This document shows, in pieces, positions 41,430 to 49,964 of a DNA stretch of 64,000 bases. The DNA comes from JAHEAO01 sp041633555 (GTDB lineage: Bacteria > Pseudomonadota > Alphaproteobacteria > Rhodobacterales > Rhodobacteraceae). The notes below the pieces were generated by a model. It saw only the letters and a list, made by a program, of their open reading frames with translations. It ran no database searches and was not told the origin of the DNA. Location: contig JBFKFZ010000010.1 in assembly GCA_041633555.1 (NCBI GenBank), positions 16,422 through 80,421 of the forward strand. Direction: 5' to 3'. Position 1 is the stretch's first letter. Each line of letters opens with the position of its first letter. The position numbers and the translations under genes are program-made.

Positions 41430-42060
41430 TGACGACGCCGGATCCCGAGTGGCGAAGCAGGTTGAACTGTCCGTAACTGTCGTTCAGGTCCATCGCAATC
41501 GCCGCATCCGCCCCGGTCTTGCCGCTGGCGCTGCCAATCTCGGCAACCTCGAACTCGATGCCATTCGGGATGTTGATGCGGACCCGGTGATCTTCATCGC
41601 TGTGCGGCGGGCGGATCGGTCGGCCCGCTGCCGTCAGCACACCCGGTATGGTGGCGGTGGCGGTTCTGGCCTCGATGTCGACATCAAGCTCTATCGGCTT
41701 GAACAAAACCGGATGAACCTTGTCCGACATTGCCCGGAATACCCACCAGTGCGTCGCGGCCTCGGCGGTTTCACCGCCATACAGGATAGTTTCGAGTGCC
41801 TTTCGTTGCGCCTCGTCTGCACGATCCTCGATGACGGCCTGCAACTCGCCCTTGCCCTCGAAGATCGGGCCTGGCCAGGCGTAGAACATAGCTATCTTGA
41901 GACCGGACAGGTCGGTGTTGCCGAAATGACCCTTGTCAATCCTCAGGATTTCGAAGCCGTGACAACTGCCGTGGGTCGGCAGCGCTTCAAACTGGCAGGG
42001 GCAGCCATAAGCGCAGTTGCAGTTCCCGAATGACGCCCCCTCTACATACCAATCGATCAT
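41422..42060 (-). CDS. DUF1326 domain protein
   Basis: A 212-residue protein with a Cys-rich N-terminus: CNC at 14-16, CPC at 20-22 and C33 (SCHG), which looks like a metal or cluster site. Downstream are FYAWPGPIFEGKGELQAVIE and HWWVFRAMSDKVHPVLFKPI, typical of DUF1326. The start is placed at 42060 (MIDWYVEGASFG) behind GGGAGG; an upstream in-frame extension is not conserved. It is followed by the DUF2182 gene with an eight-base overlap, so the two are coupled. Function unknown. Confidence 0.88.
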   Translation of the reverse strand: MIDWYVEGASFGNCNCAYGCPCQFEALPTHGSCHGFEILRIDKGHFGNTDLSGLKIAMFYAWPGPIFEGKGELQAVIEDRADEAQRKALETILYGGETAEAATHWWVFRAMSDKVHPVLFKPIELDVDIEARTATATIPGVLTAAGRPIRPPHSDEDHRVRINIPNGIEFEVAEIGSASGKTGADAAIAMDLNDSYGQFNLLRHSGSGVVNA

Positions 42061-42315
42061 GTTCGCATCCTCCCGTTCGCAAGAGATCGTTCGGTTGATT
42101 GCGGTCCGCATCATGCCACAGATGTAGAATTCGACCAAGGCGCGCACGGATGCAGTCGGCGCCATTTGAATATCTCACCGCTTCGTCCTGCCATTGGCGG
42201 TGAGCGCTGCCGTTCGGGCGGAATAGGGGACATGCACCGGCTAGAAGACAGTGCATCCGATGATTCACGACCGATCGCCTGATTGCCAATCCGATGCCGC
42301 CGGGGGCCGATACTC

Positions 42316-42828
42316 TTAGGCCTGCTTGGCCGACAGAACCGTTTCGGGCCAGCGCTTGACCTGCCCTTTCACCTCCGCCCAGGCTCCCGAGATCAGTTCG
42401 TGACCCAGCACCCGATCCGGGTTGGTTGGCGGCGGCATCACAACATCCGGAAGTTTCGAGAAGCCAAAGCGGCGATAATAGGGCGCGTCTCCGACGAGCA
42501 ATACGCGGTCCCAGCCCTCGCGGAGAGCCTCGCCCATGCTTTCGACGATCAGAAGCGCGCCCAGACCTTCGCCTTGCCGCGTCGGGTGGACGGCGATCGG
42601 ACCCAATAAAAGCGCGGGAAAATCTCCGACCATCACCGGCCAGTAACGGATCGCCGCGGCCATCGTGCCATCGAAATCGCGCGCTACGGTACAGAGCGCC
42701 TTGACCGGGGGGATGTTGTCGCGAAGCCGGTAGGAGGACAATGCCTCGCGCCCCGGTGCGAAACACAGGTCCATCAGTGCCTCTACTTCCCACCAGTCGT
42801 CCGGCGTTTCCTCTTCGAGGCGATACAC
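42316..42828 (-). CDS. GNAT family N-acetyltransferase
   Basis: A 170-residue acetyltransferase. The acetyl-CoA motif A is LLGPIAVHPTRQGEGLGALL, and YRRFGFSKLPDVVMPPP closes the fold, as in the YhbS-like GNAT group. I place the start at the GTG at 42828 (MYRLEEETPDDWWEVEAL), which has GAGGGCAGGG just upstream; the longer frame from 42948 would overlap the divergent flavin reductase gene. The acceptor substrate is unknown. Cytoplasmic. Confidence 0.85.
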   Translation of the reverse strand: MYRLEEETPDDWWEVEALMDLCFAPGREALSSYRLRDNIPPVKALCTVARDFDGTMAAAIRYWPVMVGDFPALLLGPIAVHPTRQGEGLGALLIVESMGEALREGWDRVLLVGDAPYYRRFGFSKLPDVVMPPPTNPDRVLGHELISGAWAEVKGQVKRWPETVLSAKQA

Positions 42829-42909
42829 CCCTGCCCTCGCTTTTTGCCAATCAGGACTGGAAAGCCTGCTAGCACGCGGATAGGTCAGGAGCAACGAAGA
42901 GGAACCCCG

Positions 42910-43515
42910 ATGTTTTACCGCCCTGAAGATGGCCATGGCCTGCCGCACAACCCCTTCAACGCCATCGTGACGCCTCGGCCAATCGGCTGGATCTCGACCC
43001 GTGGCGCGGATGGCAGAGAGAACCTTGCACCCTATTCGTTCTTCAATGCGGTGGCCTATGTTCCGCCGCAGGTGATGTTCGCCTCGACCAGCGGCAAGTC
43101 GGACCGCGAAGCCGGCAAGGACTCGGTGTCAAACATCCGCGAAACGGGCGTGTTCTGCGTCAATATCGTCGAATATGCGATGCGCGATGTGATGAACCTC
43201 AGCTCCGGGGCTTATGACGCTGACGTCGACGAGTTCGATCTGGCCGGTATCGAGCGGACGGAATGCGAGTCCATCCCATGTTCCCGGGTGGCAGCAGGGC
43301 CGGCGGCGCTGGAATGCCAGATGACGCAGATCCTGACACTGGAGGGCAGGGAGAATTACTGCGTTTTTGGCAAGGTCACGGGCGTCTACATGCGCGACGA
43401 CTGCGTGGTCGATGGCAGGTTTGACGTCACCACTTTCCGACCGATGGCGCGGCTGGGCTATTTCGATTATTGCTGCGTTGACAACCTCTTCAGCCTGAAA
43501 CGCCCCGGGCAGTGA
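42910..43515 (+). CDS. flavin reductase-like FMN-binding protein
   Basis: A 201-residue protein of the split-barrel flavin reductase family. Signatures are FYRPEDGHGLPHNPFNAIVT, PRPIGWISTRGADGRENLAP, YSFFNAVAYVPPQVMFAS and KDSVSNIRETGVFCVNIVEY, which line the FMN pocket. It resembles flavoredoxin-like or DIM6/NTAB proteins; the electron donor and partner are unknown. The ATG at 42910 was chosen by conservation and a GAAGAGG element. It is divergent from the GNAT gene and its upstream region overlaps that gene's 5' end only slightly. Confidence 0.9.
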   Translation: MFYRPEDGHGLPHNPFNAIVTPRPIGWISTRGADGRENLAPYSFFNAVAYVPPQVMFASTSGKSDREAGKDSVSNIRETGVFCVNIVEYAMRDVMNLSSGAYDADVDEFDLAGIERTECESIPCSRVAAGPAALECQMTQILTLEGRENYCVFGKVTGVYMRDDCVVDGRFDVTTFRPMARLGYFDYCCVDNLFSLKRPGQ

Positions 43516-43594
43516 GGTCGAACTCCTCTAGCTTGGCGAAGGCGGCAGCCCTGATCTTCATGGCTAGAAAAGGTTCCCGGCCGGTCGTCCGAGG

Positions 43595-45226
43595 CTAATG
43601 CCCTGCCCCAAGCACGCCAGTCCGGACCGAGTAATCGACCGCAATCCCGTAATCCGGGTCGTCATCGGAATCGACAATCAGTTGTCCGGCCTTTGACAGC
43701 AACCGGTGGCAATCGTGGCTGAGATGCCGCAGTTGGAGCTGCTTTCCGGCGGTCTCATAGCGGGCGGCCATCTGTTCGATCGCCGTCAGCGCGGATTGAT
43801 CGGCGACACGGCTGTCGGCGAAATCTACGATGACCGTGTCGGGGTCCGAAGTCGGATCGAAAAGCTCGGTGAACCCATCGGTCGATCCGAAGAAGAGCGG
43901 ACCCTGCACCTGGTAGACCTTGGCGCCTTCGGGCGTCTCGTAGGTCTTGGCATGAATGCGCGTGGCGTTTTGCCACGCATAAGCCAGAGCCGATACGATG
44001 ACCCCGACGACGACCGCGGTGGCAAGGTCTGTAGCCACCGTCACCACTGTAACAAGGCCGATCACGAAGGCGTCTGTTGCGGGAACCAGCCGCAGGATCT
44101 TCAGCGAGTTCCAGGCGAAGGTGCCGATCACCACCATGAACATCACGCCCACCAGCGCGGCGAGCGGGATCTGCTCGATCAGCGGGGCGGCAACGACGAT
44201 GAAGGCCAGAAGAAAAAGCGCCGCCGCAATGCCCGAAAGGCGCGTGCGGCCACCGGATTTCACGTTGATCATCGACTGTCCGATCATCGCACACCCGCCC
44301 ATGCCGCCGAAGACGCCGGTGACGGTATTGGCGACGCCCTGCGCCATGCATTCCTTCGACGCGCCGCCCCTCTGGCCGGTGATCTCACCGACAAGGTTCA
44401 ACGTTAGCAGGCTTTCGATCAGCCCGATGGCGGCCAGGATCAGCGCATAGGGCAGGATGATCTCCAGCGTTTCGAAATCCAGCGGCACCGCCGGAATATG
44501 GAACATCGGCAAGCCACCTTCGATCGAGGCCAGATCACCCACCCGCGGCACATCGATGCCGAAGCCGATCACCAGCACCGCGACGATGCCGATACCGGCC
44601 AGCGGTGCCGGGATTGCACGGGTCACGCGTGGCATGATCCAGATGATCGTCATCGTCAGCACCACGAGCGCCAGCATCGTGACGAGCGGCCAGCCGGTCA
44701 TCCATTCGCCACCTGTCAGGCCATGCCCCGACGCCTCGGCGGTACCGGGCACCTGGAACTGACTGAGCTGGGCAAGGAAGATCACGATGGCGAGGCCGTT
44801 GACGAAACCAAGCATCACCGGATGCGGTACCAGCCGGATGAACTTGCCTAGTTTGAAGATGCCGGCGGCGATCTGGATAAGGCCCATCAGAACCACCGTA
44901 GCGAAGAGATATTCGACACCGTGCTGTGCCACGAGCGACACCATCACGACAGCCAAAGCCCCGGTCGCCCCCGATATCATTCCCGGACGGCCACCGAAGA
45001 TCGCGGTGATCAGGCCAACGATGAAGGCGGCATAAAGCCCCACCAGGGGGTGCACACCGGCGACGAAGGCGAATGCCACGGCCTCTGGCACCAATGCGAG
45101 CGCCACGGTAAGGCCGGACAGCACCTCGGTCTTGATCTGAAGCGGAGAAAGGCGTGGCGGCACCTTGTCGGCCAGATCGGAAAGGGAAAGGCGCTCGGCA
45201 AAGGCCGTCAAAGTGGATTTGGTCAA
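43595..45226 (-). CDS. SulP-family anion transporter with STAS domain
   Basis: A membrane transporter of about 543 residues. The SulP core has 12-14 hydrophobic segments with KTEVLSGLTVALALVPEAVA (the family's N-terminal signature), FGGRPGMISGATGALAVVMV and GGMGGCAMIGQSMINVKSGG. The C-terminal STAS domain (TVIVDFADSRVADQSALTAI) completes it. SulP proteins carry sulfate, bicarbonate or dicarboxylates. The start is uncertain: I use the TTG at 45226, whose neighbourhood fits, instead of the first in-frame codon at 45313 that would add 29 non-conserved residues. Convergent with the flavin reductase gene. Confidence 0.85.
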   Translation of the reverse strand: MTKSTLTAFAERLSLSDLADKVPPRLSPLQIKTEVLSGLTVALALVPEAVAFAFVAGVHPLVGLYAAFIVGLITAIFGGRPGMISGATGALAVVMVSLVAQHGVEYLFATVVLMGLIQIAAGIFKLGKFIRLVPHPVMLGFVNGLAIVIFLAQLSQFQVPGTAEASGHGLTGGEWMTGWPLVTMLALVVLTMTIIWIMPRVTRAIPAPLAGIGIVAVLVIGFGIDVPRVGDLASIEGGLPMFHIPAVPLDFETLEIILPYALILAAIGLIESLLTLNLVGEITGQRGGASKECMAQGVANTVTGVFGGMGGCAMIGQSMINVKSGGRTRLSGIAAALFLLAFIVVAAPLIEQIPLAALVGVMFMVVIGTFAWNSLKILRLVPATDAFVIGLVTVVTVATDLATAVVVGVIVSALAYAWQNATRIHAKTYETPEGAKVYQVQGPLFFGSTDGFTELFDPTSDPDTVIVDFADSRVADQSALTAIEQMAARYETAGKQLQLRHLSHDCHRLLSKAGQLIVDSDDDPDYGIAVDYSVRTGVLGAGH

Positions 45227-45396
45227 GGTAATACCTGAATTCGAGAGTTCGCGTGCCAGCCGTCTAGCAGGAATGATCGAAAAACATAACCCGGCTTTGC
45301 GGGATACTTCCATGCGTTGGATGCATGGCTAGCGCACCTTCCCTCGGGGCCGACGTTGGCCTAGGGTCCGCTCAATCGATGAAGGAGAAGACATCC

Positions 45397-46284
45397 ATGC
45401 AAACCATGATCGGGGTCATCGGCGGCTCTGGCGTCTATGAAATTGACGGCCTGGAGGATGCGCGTTGGCAGGCCGTCGAGAGTCCTTGGGGCACGCCGTC
45501 CGACGAGATCCTGACCGGGGTTCTGGACGGCGTGAGGATGGCGTTTCTGCCGCGTCACGGCCGGGGACACGTCCATTCGCCCTCGACCGTGCCATACCGC
45601 GCCAATATCGATGCGCTGAAACGGCTCGGGGTCACCGATGTCATTTCGGTCTCGGCCTGCGGATCGTTCCGCGAAGAGATGGCGCCGGGGGATTTCGTGG
45701 TCGTAGATCAGTTCATCGACCGCACATTCGCGCGAGAAAAATCATTCTTTGGCAAAGGCTTGGTAGCGCATGTCTCAGTTGCACACCCGACCTGCCAGAG
45801 ATTGTCGGCCGCCTGCGTGACCGCGGCCGAAGCCCACAGGATAACAGTACACAAGAGCGGCACTTATCTGGCAATGGAGGGACCGCAATTCTCCTCGCTG
45901 GCCGAATCGAGGCTCTACCGCGAGGCCTGGAACTGCGAAGTGATCGGCATGACCAACATGCCGGAGGCGAAACTCGCGCGGGAGGCCGAGCTCTGCTATT
46001 CGAGCGTGGCAATGATCACCGATTATGACAGCTGGCATCCCGATCATGGTGAGGTCGATGTGACCGAGATCATCCGGACGCTGATGGGCAACGCCGACAA
46101 GGCGCGGGGTATGGTCGCACGGCTGCCTACGCAGCTCGGTTCGGACCGAGTGCCCTGCCCGCATGGCTGTGACCGCGCGCTGGATTTCGCGATACTGACG
46201 GCCCCCGAGGCGCGAGACCCGGCGCTGGCGGCGAAGCTTGATGCGGTGGCGGGGCGCGTGCTGGCCGCTCCGGCAGGCTCTTGA
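45397..46284 (+). CDS. mtnP: S-methyl-5'-thioadenosine phosphorylase
   Basis: A 295-residue purine nucleoside phosphorylase family enzyme that cleaves methylthioadenosine to adenine and methylthioribose-1-phosphate. Motifs: MIGVIGGSGVYEIDGLED at the start, FLPRHGRGHVHSPSTVPYRA for phosphate and base binding, VISVSACGSFREEMAPGDFV, and MEGPQFSSLAESRLYREA. The ATG at 45397 follows AAGGAG at nine bases; upstream in-frame codons lie over the ribosome-binding site. apt lies 57 bp downstream on the same strand, so the adenine released can be salvaged directly. Confidence 0.95.
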   Translation: MQTMIGVIGGSGVYEIDGLEDARWQAVESPWGTPSDEILTGVLDGVRMAFLPRHGRGHVHSPSTVPYRANIDALKRLGVTDVISVSACGSFREEMAPGDFVVVDQFIDRTFAREKSFFGKGLVAHVSVAHPTCQRLSAACVTAAEAHRITVHKSGTYLAMEGPQFSSLAESRLYREAWNCEVIGMTNMPEAKLAREAELCYSSVAMITDYDSWHPDHGEVDVTEIIRTLMGNADKARGMVARLPTQLGSDRVPCPHGCDRALDFAILTAPEARDPALAAKLDAVAGRVLAAPAGS

Positions 46285-46340
46285 TCCCGCCGCATTCGGC
46301 AGCCTAGACAGAATCAGCGACAGCAGCAGGGACAAGGACG

Positions 46341-46880
46341 ATGACCAACCGTCGAACCGTCAGGGACTACATCCGCACTATCGTCGGTTTTCCGCATGAG
46401 GGGATCCTGTTTCGCGATGTGACGACGCTCTTTGCCGATCCGCGCGGCTTTCGGATTTGCATCGACCAGCTGCTGCACCCCTATGCCGGCATGAAGATTG
46501 ACAAGGTCGTCGGGCTGGAGGCCCGTGGCTTCATCCTTGGTGGCGCGATTGCGCATCAGTTGACAGTCGGTTTCGTGCCGGTTCGCAAGAAGGGCAAGCT
46601 GCCGGGGAGAACGATTTCGCAAGATTACAAGCTGGAATATGGCGAGGCCATCGTCGAAGTGCATGACGATGCGATCCAGCCGGGCGAGAAGATCCTTCTG
46701 GTCGATGACCTGCTGGCCACCGGCGGCACCGCCGAGGCGGGGATCAAACTGATCGAACGGCTGGGCGGTGAGATCATCGGCTGCACATTCGTTGTGGACC
46801 TGCCCGCGCTTGGCGGGCGAGCCCTGCTGGAGAGGCTTGGCTACGAGGTTCACGCCTTGTGCGAGTTCGAAGGGGCGTGA
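46341..46880 (+). CDS. apt: adenine phosphoribosyltransferase
   Basis: A 179-residue enzyme that makes AMP from adenine and PRPP. The PRPP-binding motif is VDDLLATGGT at 121-130; LEARGFILGGAIAHQLTVGF and the flexible-loop stretch RKKGKLPGRTISQDYKLEYG are also typical of Apt. Length is normal (170-180). It follows mtnP in a natural two-gene salvage operon and converges with the FAD oxidoreductase gene. Cytoplasmic. Confidence 0.96.
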   Translation: MTNRRTVRDYIRTIVGFPHEGILFRDVTTLFADPRGFRICIDQLLHPYAGMKIDKVVGLEARGFILGGAIAHQLTVGFVPVRKKGKLPGRTISQDYKLEYGEAIVEVHDDAIQPGEKILLVDDLLATGGTAEAGIKLIERLGGEIIGCTFVVDLPALGGRALLERLGYEVHALCEFEGA

Positions 46881-46940
46881 CCGGTCGCGCCTTGCAAGCG
46901 CGTGGCCCCTGGCGGCCTGTCTGACGGAAGATGAAGCGGA

Positions 46941-48356
46941 TCAGTTCCGCAAGACAGCGCCGGGGTTCATGATCCCGTTGGGATCAAGGGCCGACTTGAT
47001 GGCGCGCATCGCGGCGAGTTTCGTCGGATCGGCATAGCGCTCTAGATCTTCGACCTTGTTGCGGCCGACGCCGTGCTCAGCACTGAACGACCCGTCGAAT
47101 TCCGCAACGAGGTCGTGCACCAGGCGGCGGACCTTGAAAGGCGCTTCGGGATAATCGGCTTTGCCATGTCCTTTCGCCGGAAAAACGTTGAAATGCAGGT
47201 TGCCATCGCCGAGATGGCCAAAGCAGTTGATGCGAAACCGGCCGAGCCCGGCCAGCGCCTCGGTAGCCTTGCAGATGAAATCGGGGATGGCACCCAGCGG
47301 CAGTGCGATGTCCTGCGAGGATATTGCGCCAATGCGTTTGTTGGCTGCCGGGATGAATTCCCGCAATTCCCAGAAGTCCCGCCGCTGCGCCTCTGACTGC
47401 GCGATGACCCCATCCGTCGCAAGCCCGCGCTCGGCCGCCTCGGCGAACATCTCCGACAGGATCTGGGTCGGATTCCGGCCATGCGAGAGACCGAGGTCGA
47501 TCAGCGTCATCCACTTCGGCGGCTCGGGAAAGGGCTGGCGCACCTGCGGCATGGTTTCGGCCAGAAACTGCAGGCCGGTGCCATCAATCAGCTCGAAGGC
47601 CGAGAGGCCCTCGCCTGCCCTGCGCGTTGCCACGTCGAAAAGCACGAGCGCTGCAGCAGGATCTGGCACCACCATCAGAGCAGCTCCGCGGGCCGCAGGC
47701 CGGGGATACAGGCGCAAGCTCGCGGCGGTGATCACACCAAGCGTGCCTTCGGACCCGATCAGGAGGTTGCGAAGGTCATAGCCGGTATTGTCCTTTCGCA
47801 GTCGTTTCACACCGTGCCAGATTTCTCCTGATGGCAGCACCGCTTCCAGCCCCAGGCAGAGGTCGCGCGCATTCCCGTATCGGATCACGTTGACCCCGCC
47901 GGCATTGGTCGCAAGGTTGCCGCCGATACGGCAGGAACCCTCCGAGGCCAGCCAGAGCGGAAACAGGCGGTCGGCAGCTTCGGCGGCTGCATGAATATCG
48001 TGGAGGATCGCCCCGGCTTCGACGACCATCACATTCTCGATCGAATGGAGCGCCCGAACCGCTGTGATCCGTTCGAGCGACAGGACTACCGGCGCCGGGC
48101 CGTTCGGCTGGAGCTGACCCCCGACGAGGCCAGTACCGCCCCCATAGGGGATGACGCCGACGCGGGCCGCGTTCGCGGTGCGAAGGATGGTCGAGACTTC
48201 CTCGGCGGTCGAGGGCGCGAGTATCAGACCCGCGGTTCCGTTGGCAATGCCGCGAGGATCCTCGAGATAATACGGGGCAACCGGCCGGAACGTGGCGGCG
48301 GGCAGGCACGCCCGCAGCTTGGCCGTGAAGTCATCGGTGACCGGGTTCAGCGTCAT
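46941..48356 (-). CDS. FAD-binding oxidoreductase (GlcD/D2HGDH type)
   Basis: A 471-residue flavoprotein with an N-terminal PCMH FAD-binding domain (VGVIPYGGGTGLVGGQLQPN, then VMVVEAGAILHDIHAAAEA and GSCRIGGNLATNAGGVNVIR) and a C-terminal FAD-oxidase C domain (CFGHLGDGNLHFNVF, then FDGSFSAEHGVGRNKVEDLE). The subfamily includes D-lactate, glycolate and D-2-hydroxyglutarate dehydrogenases; the substrate cannot be fixed here. The start is placed at 48356 (MTLNPVTDDF), because the upstream in-frame stretch overlaps the MBL gene's end. Convergent with apt. Confidence 0.92.
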   Translation of the reverse strand: MTLNPVTDDFTAKLRACLPAATFRPVAPYYLEDPRGIANGTAGLILAPSTAEEVSTILRTANAARVGVIPYGGGTGLVGGQLQPNGPAPVVLSLERITAVRALHSIENVMVVEAGAILHDIHAAAEAADRLFPLWLASEGSCRIGGNLATNAGGVNVIRYGNARDLCLGLEAVLPSGEIWHGVKRLRKDNTGYDLRNLLIGSEGTLGVITAASLRLYPRPAARGAALMVVPDPAAALVLFDVATRRAGEGLSAFELIDGTGLQFLAETMPQVRQPFPEPPKWMTLIDLGLSHGRNPTQILSEMFAEAAERGLATDGVIAQSEAQRRDFWELREFIPAANKRIGAISSQDIALPLGAIPDFICKATEALAGLGRFRINCFGHLGDGNLHFNVFPAKGHGKADYPEAPFKVRRLVHDLVAEFDGSFSAEHGVGRNKVEDLERYADPTKLAAMRAIKSALDPNGIMNPGAVLRN

Positions 48357-48406
48357 CTCGTCTCCCACGCGCCCGGTGAACCACGACCGACCCGGAGGAG
48401 CAATAC

Positions 48407-49216
48407 TCAATCAAGGAACTGCGGTTCGAGCACAATAATGGTGGGGCGCGAGGGAAGCGTGCGCAGCGATACCTCAAGGCTGGTCTCGCCGGTTCTCAGG
48501 ATGTCGAACTCATCGGACATGGCAACAAGAAACCGATCGAGTGTGCTCCGCCCGAACCAATGCATCGGGATCACGATCGAGGATTTCAGGCGTTTGACGA
48601 TCCGGGTCATCACCGCAACCGGAACTGTCAGGCCGCCATCGACCGCAGCCATCACCACATCAAGACGCCCCAAAGCGGCATATTGCTCATCGCTCGGCTC
48701 GTGATGCAAATGGCCGAGATGGCCGATGCAAAGCCCCTCAACCTCGAAGATGAAGATCGAGTTTCCGGATTTCTCGACGCCGCCGAAACCCGACCTGATG
48801 TCCGTCGAGACGTTTCGAATCAGCATTTCGCCGAGGTCGAGATAGTGCTCGATGCCTTTGCCGAACTCTCCCCAGCCCGGCAGGACATGCGGAATGCCGG
48901 GATCGACAAAGGCGGTCCAGTGGCTGGAATGGGCATGGTTCATGGTGACCGCGGTGGGCAGGAACAGCGCCGGGCCGGTATAGCCGGTATAGTCGGTCGC
49001 CACGCTGAGGCCACCGGGCGTCTGGATCAGGAACATGGAGTGATCGAGGTAGGAGATTCGTACCGAGAAGTCCGGCACCGCATCCGACCAGCTCGCGTCC
49101 TGCACATACTCCAGGCCAGGGGCCGCATCTGCGACCGCGATACAATGGCTGGGCCGGCGCTGCTGAGCATTTGCCGACGTCGTGATCAGGATCAAGGCAA
49201 GGACAATTCGAAACAT
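48407..49216 (-). CDS. secreted MBL-fold metallo-hydrolase
   Basis: A 269-residue protein with a signal peptide (MFRIVLALILITTSANAQ) and an MBL-like fold: LDHSMFLIQTPGGLSVATDY, MNHAHSSHWTAFVDPGIPHV (His ligands in a variant HxHxxH), ICIGHLGHLHHEPSDEQYAA and VIPMHWFGRSTLDRFL. The loose metal motif (NHAHSSHW) suggests a divergent member, similar to secreted L-ascorbate-6-phosphate-like or UlaG-type proteins. The start at 49216 gives the signal peptide; 49270 is not conserved. Periplasmic; substrate unknown. Confidence 0.85.
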   Translation of the reverse strand: MFRIVLALILITTSANAQQRRPSHCIAVADAAPGLEYVQDASWSDAVPDFSVRISYLDHSMFLIQTPGGLSVATDYTGYTGPALFLPTAVTMNHAHSSHWTAFVDPGIPHVLPGWGEFGKGIEHYLDLGEMLIRNVSTDIRSGFGGVEKSGNSIFIFEVEGLCIGHLGHLHHEPSDEQYAALGRLDVVMAAVDGGLTVPVAVMTRIVKRLKSSIVIPMHWFGRSTLDRFLVAMSDEFDILRTGETSLEVSLRTLPSRPTIIVLEPQFLD

Positions 49217-49376
49217 CCCGGAACCTCCCGATCCCAAGAATAGGGCAGCGGTACGATTTGTCACCGGCATTGGCGACGCAAGGAGCCTCTTGCAGTGATA
49301 TACTGGATGTGTCGGCGGTCGGCGCTACCCGCGGCGGCCCTCGAAACAATGCGGCAGCGTTTCGAACCCGGCGAAG

Positions 49377-49964
49377 TCAACCGACGTCGGATTTGCCGCG
49401 TCGATCGTTGCGCAGATTGGCGTAGAGAACGTGGTTGCGCCAGCGGCCATTGATCTGCAGATAGCTTTGCGCAACACCCTCGTATTTGTAACCGCACTTT
49501 TCCAGAACTCCGCGCGAGGCGACATTCTCCGGCAGGCAGGCGCTCTCGATTCGGCTGAGATCGAGCGTTGTGAACGCATGATGCACGACCGCCTGAAGCG
49601 CTTCCTTCATGTAACCCTGACGGGCGTAGGTTTGACCCATCCAGTAGCCGCACATCCCGGCCTGCGCCGGACCGCGCCGGATATGGTCCAGCGTGATCGC
49701 GCCCAGAAGGACCGAATCTTCGCGCCGGATCAGGAAAAGCGGCACTGCGTTGCCATTGCTGATCGAGCGCTGCGCCCAGTAGACTCGATTGGTGAATCCC
49801 TTGCGCGACAGATGGTCCTTCGCCCAGGTCGGCTCCCACGGCTTGAGGAAATCGGCGCTTTGCTCGCGCAGGCTCGACCATTGCCGGAAGTCGGAGTGCT
49901 GGGGCGGGCGCAGGATGATCCGTTCCGTTTCGATCCGGACCTTGCGCCGCCGCGACAGCATCAT
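49377..49964 (-). CDS. RimJ/RimL-like GNAT acetyltransferase
   Basis: A 195-residue N-acetyltransferase. It has the RimJ-type start (RKVRIETERIILRPPQHSDF), the segment WAKDHLSRKGFTNRVYWAQR, the acetyl-CoA motif (MCGYWMGQTYARQGYMKEAL) and the CLPENVASRGVLEKCGYKYE signature shared with RimJ/RimL. RimJ acetylates the N-terminus of ribosomal protein S5, but many homologs act on other proteins. The ATG at 49964 overlaps the M16 protease stop by four bases (ATGA), so it is the last gene of a thrC-M16-GNAT group. Cytoplasmic. Confidence 0.92.
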   Translation of the reverse strand: MMLSRRRKVRIETERIILRPPQHSDFRQWSSLREQSADFLKPWEPTWAKDHLSRKGFTNRVYWAQRSISNGNAVPLFLIRREDSVLLGAITLDHIRRGPAQAGMCGYWMGQTYARQGYMKEALQAVVHHAFTTLDLSRIESACLPENVASRGVLEKCGYKYEGVAQSYLQINGRWRNHVLYANLRNDRRGKSDVG

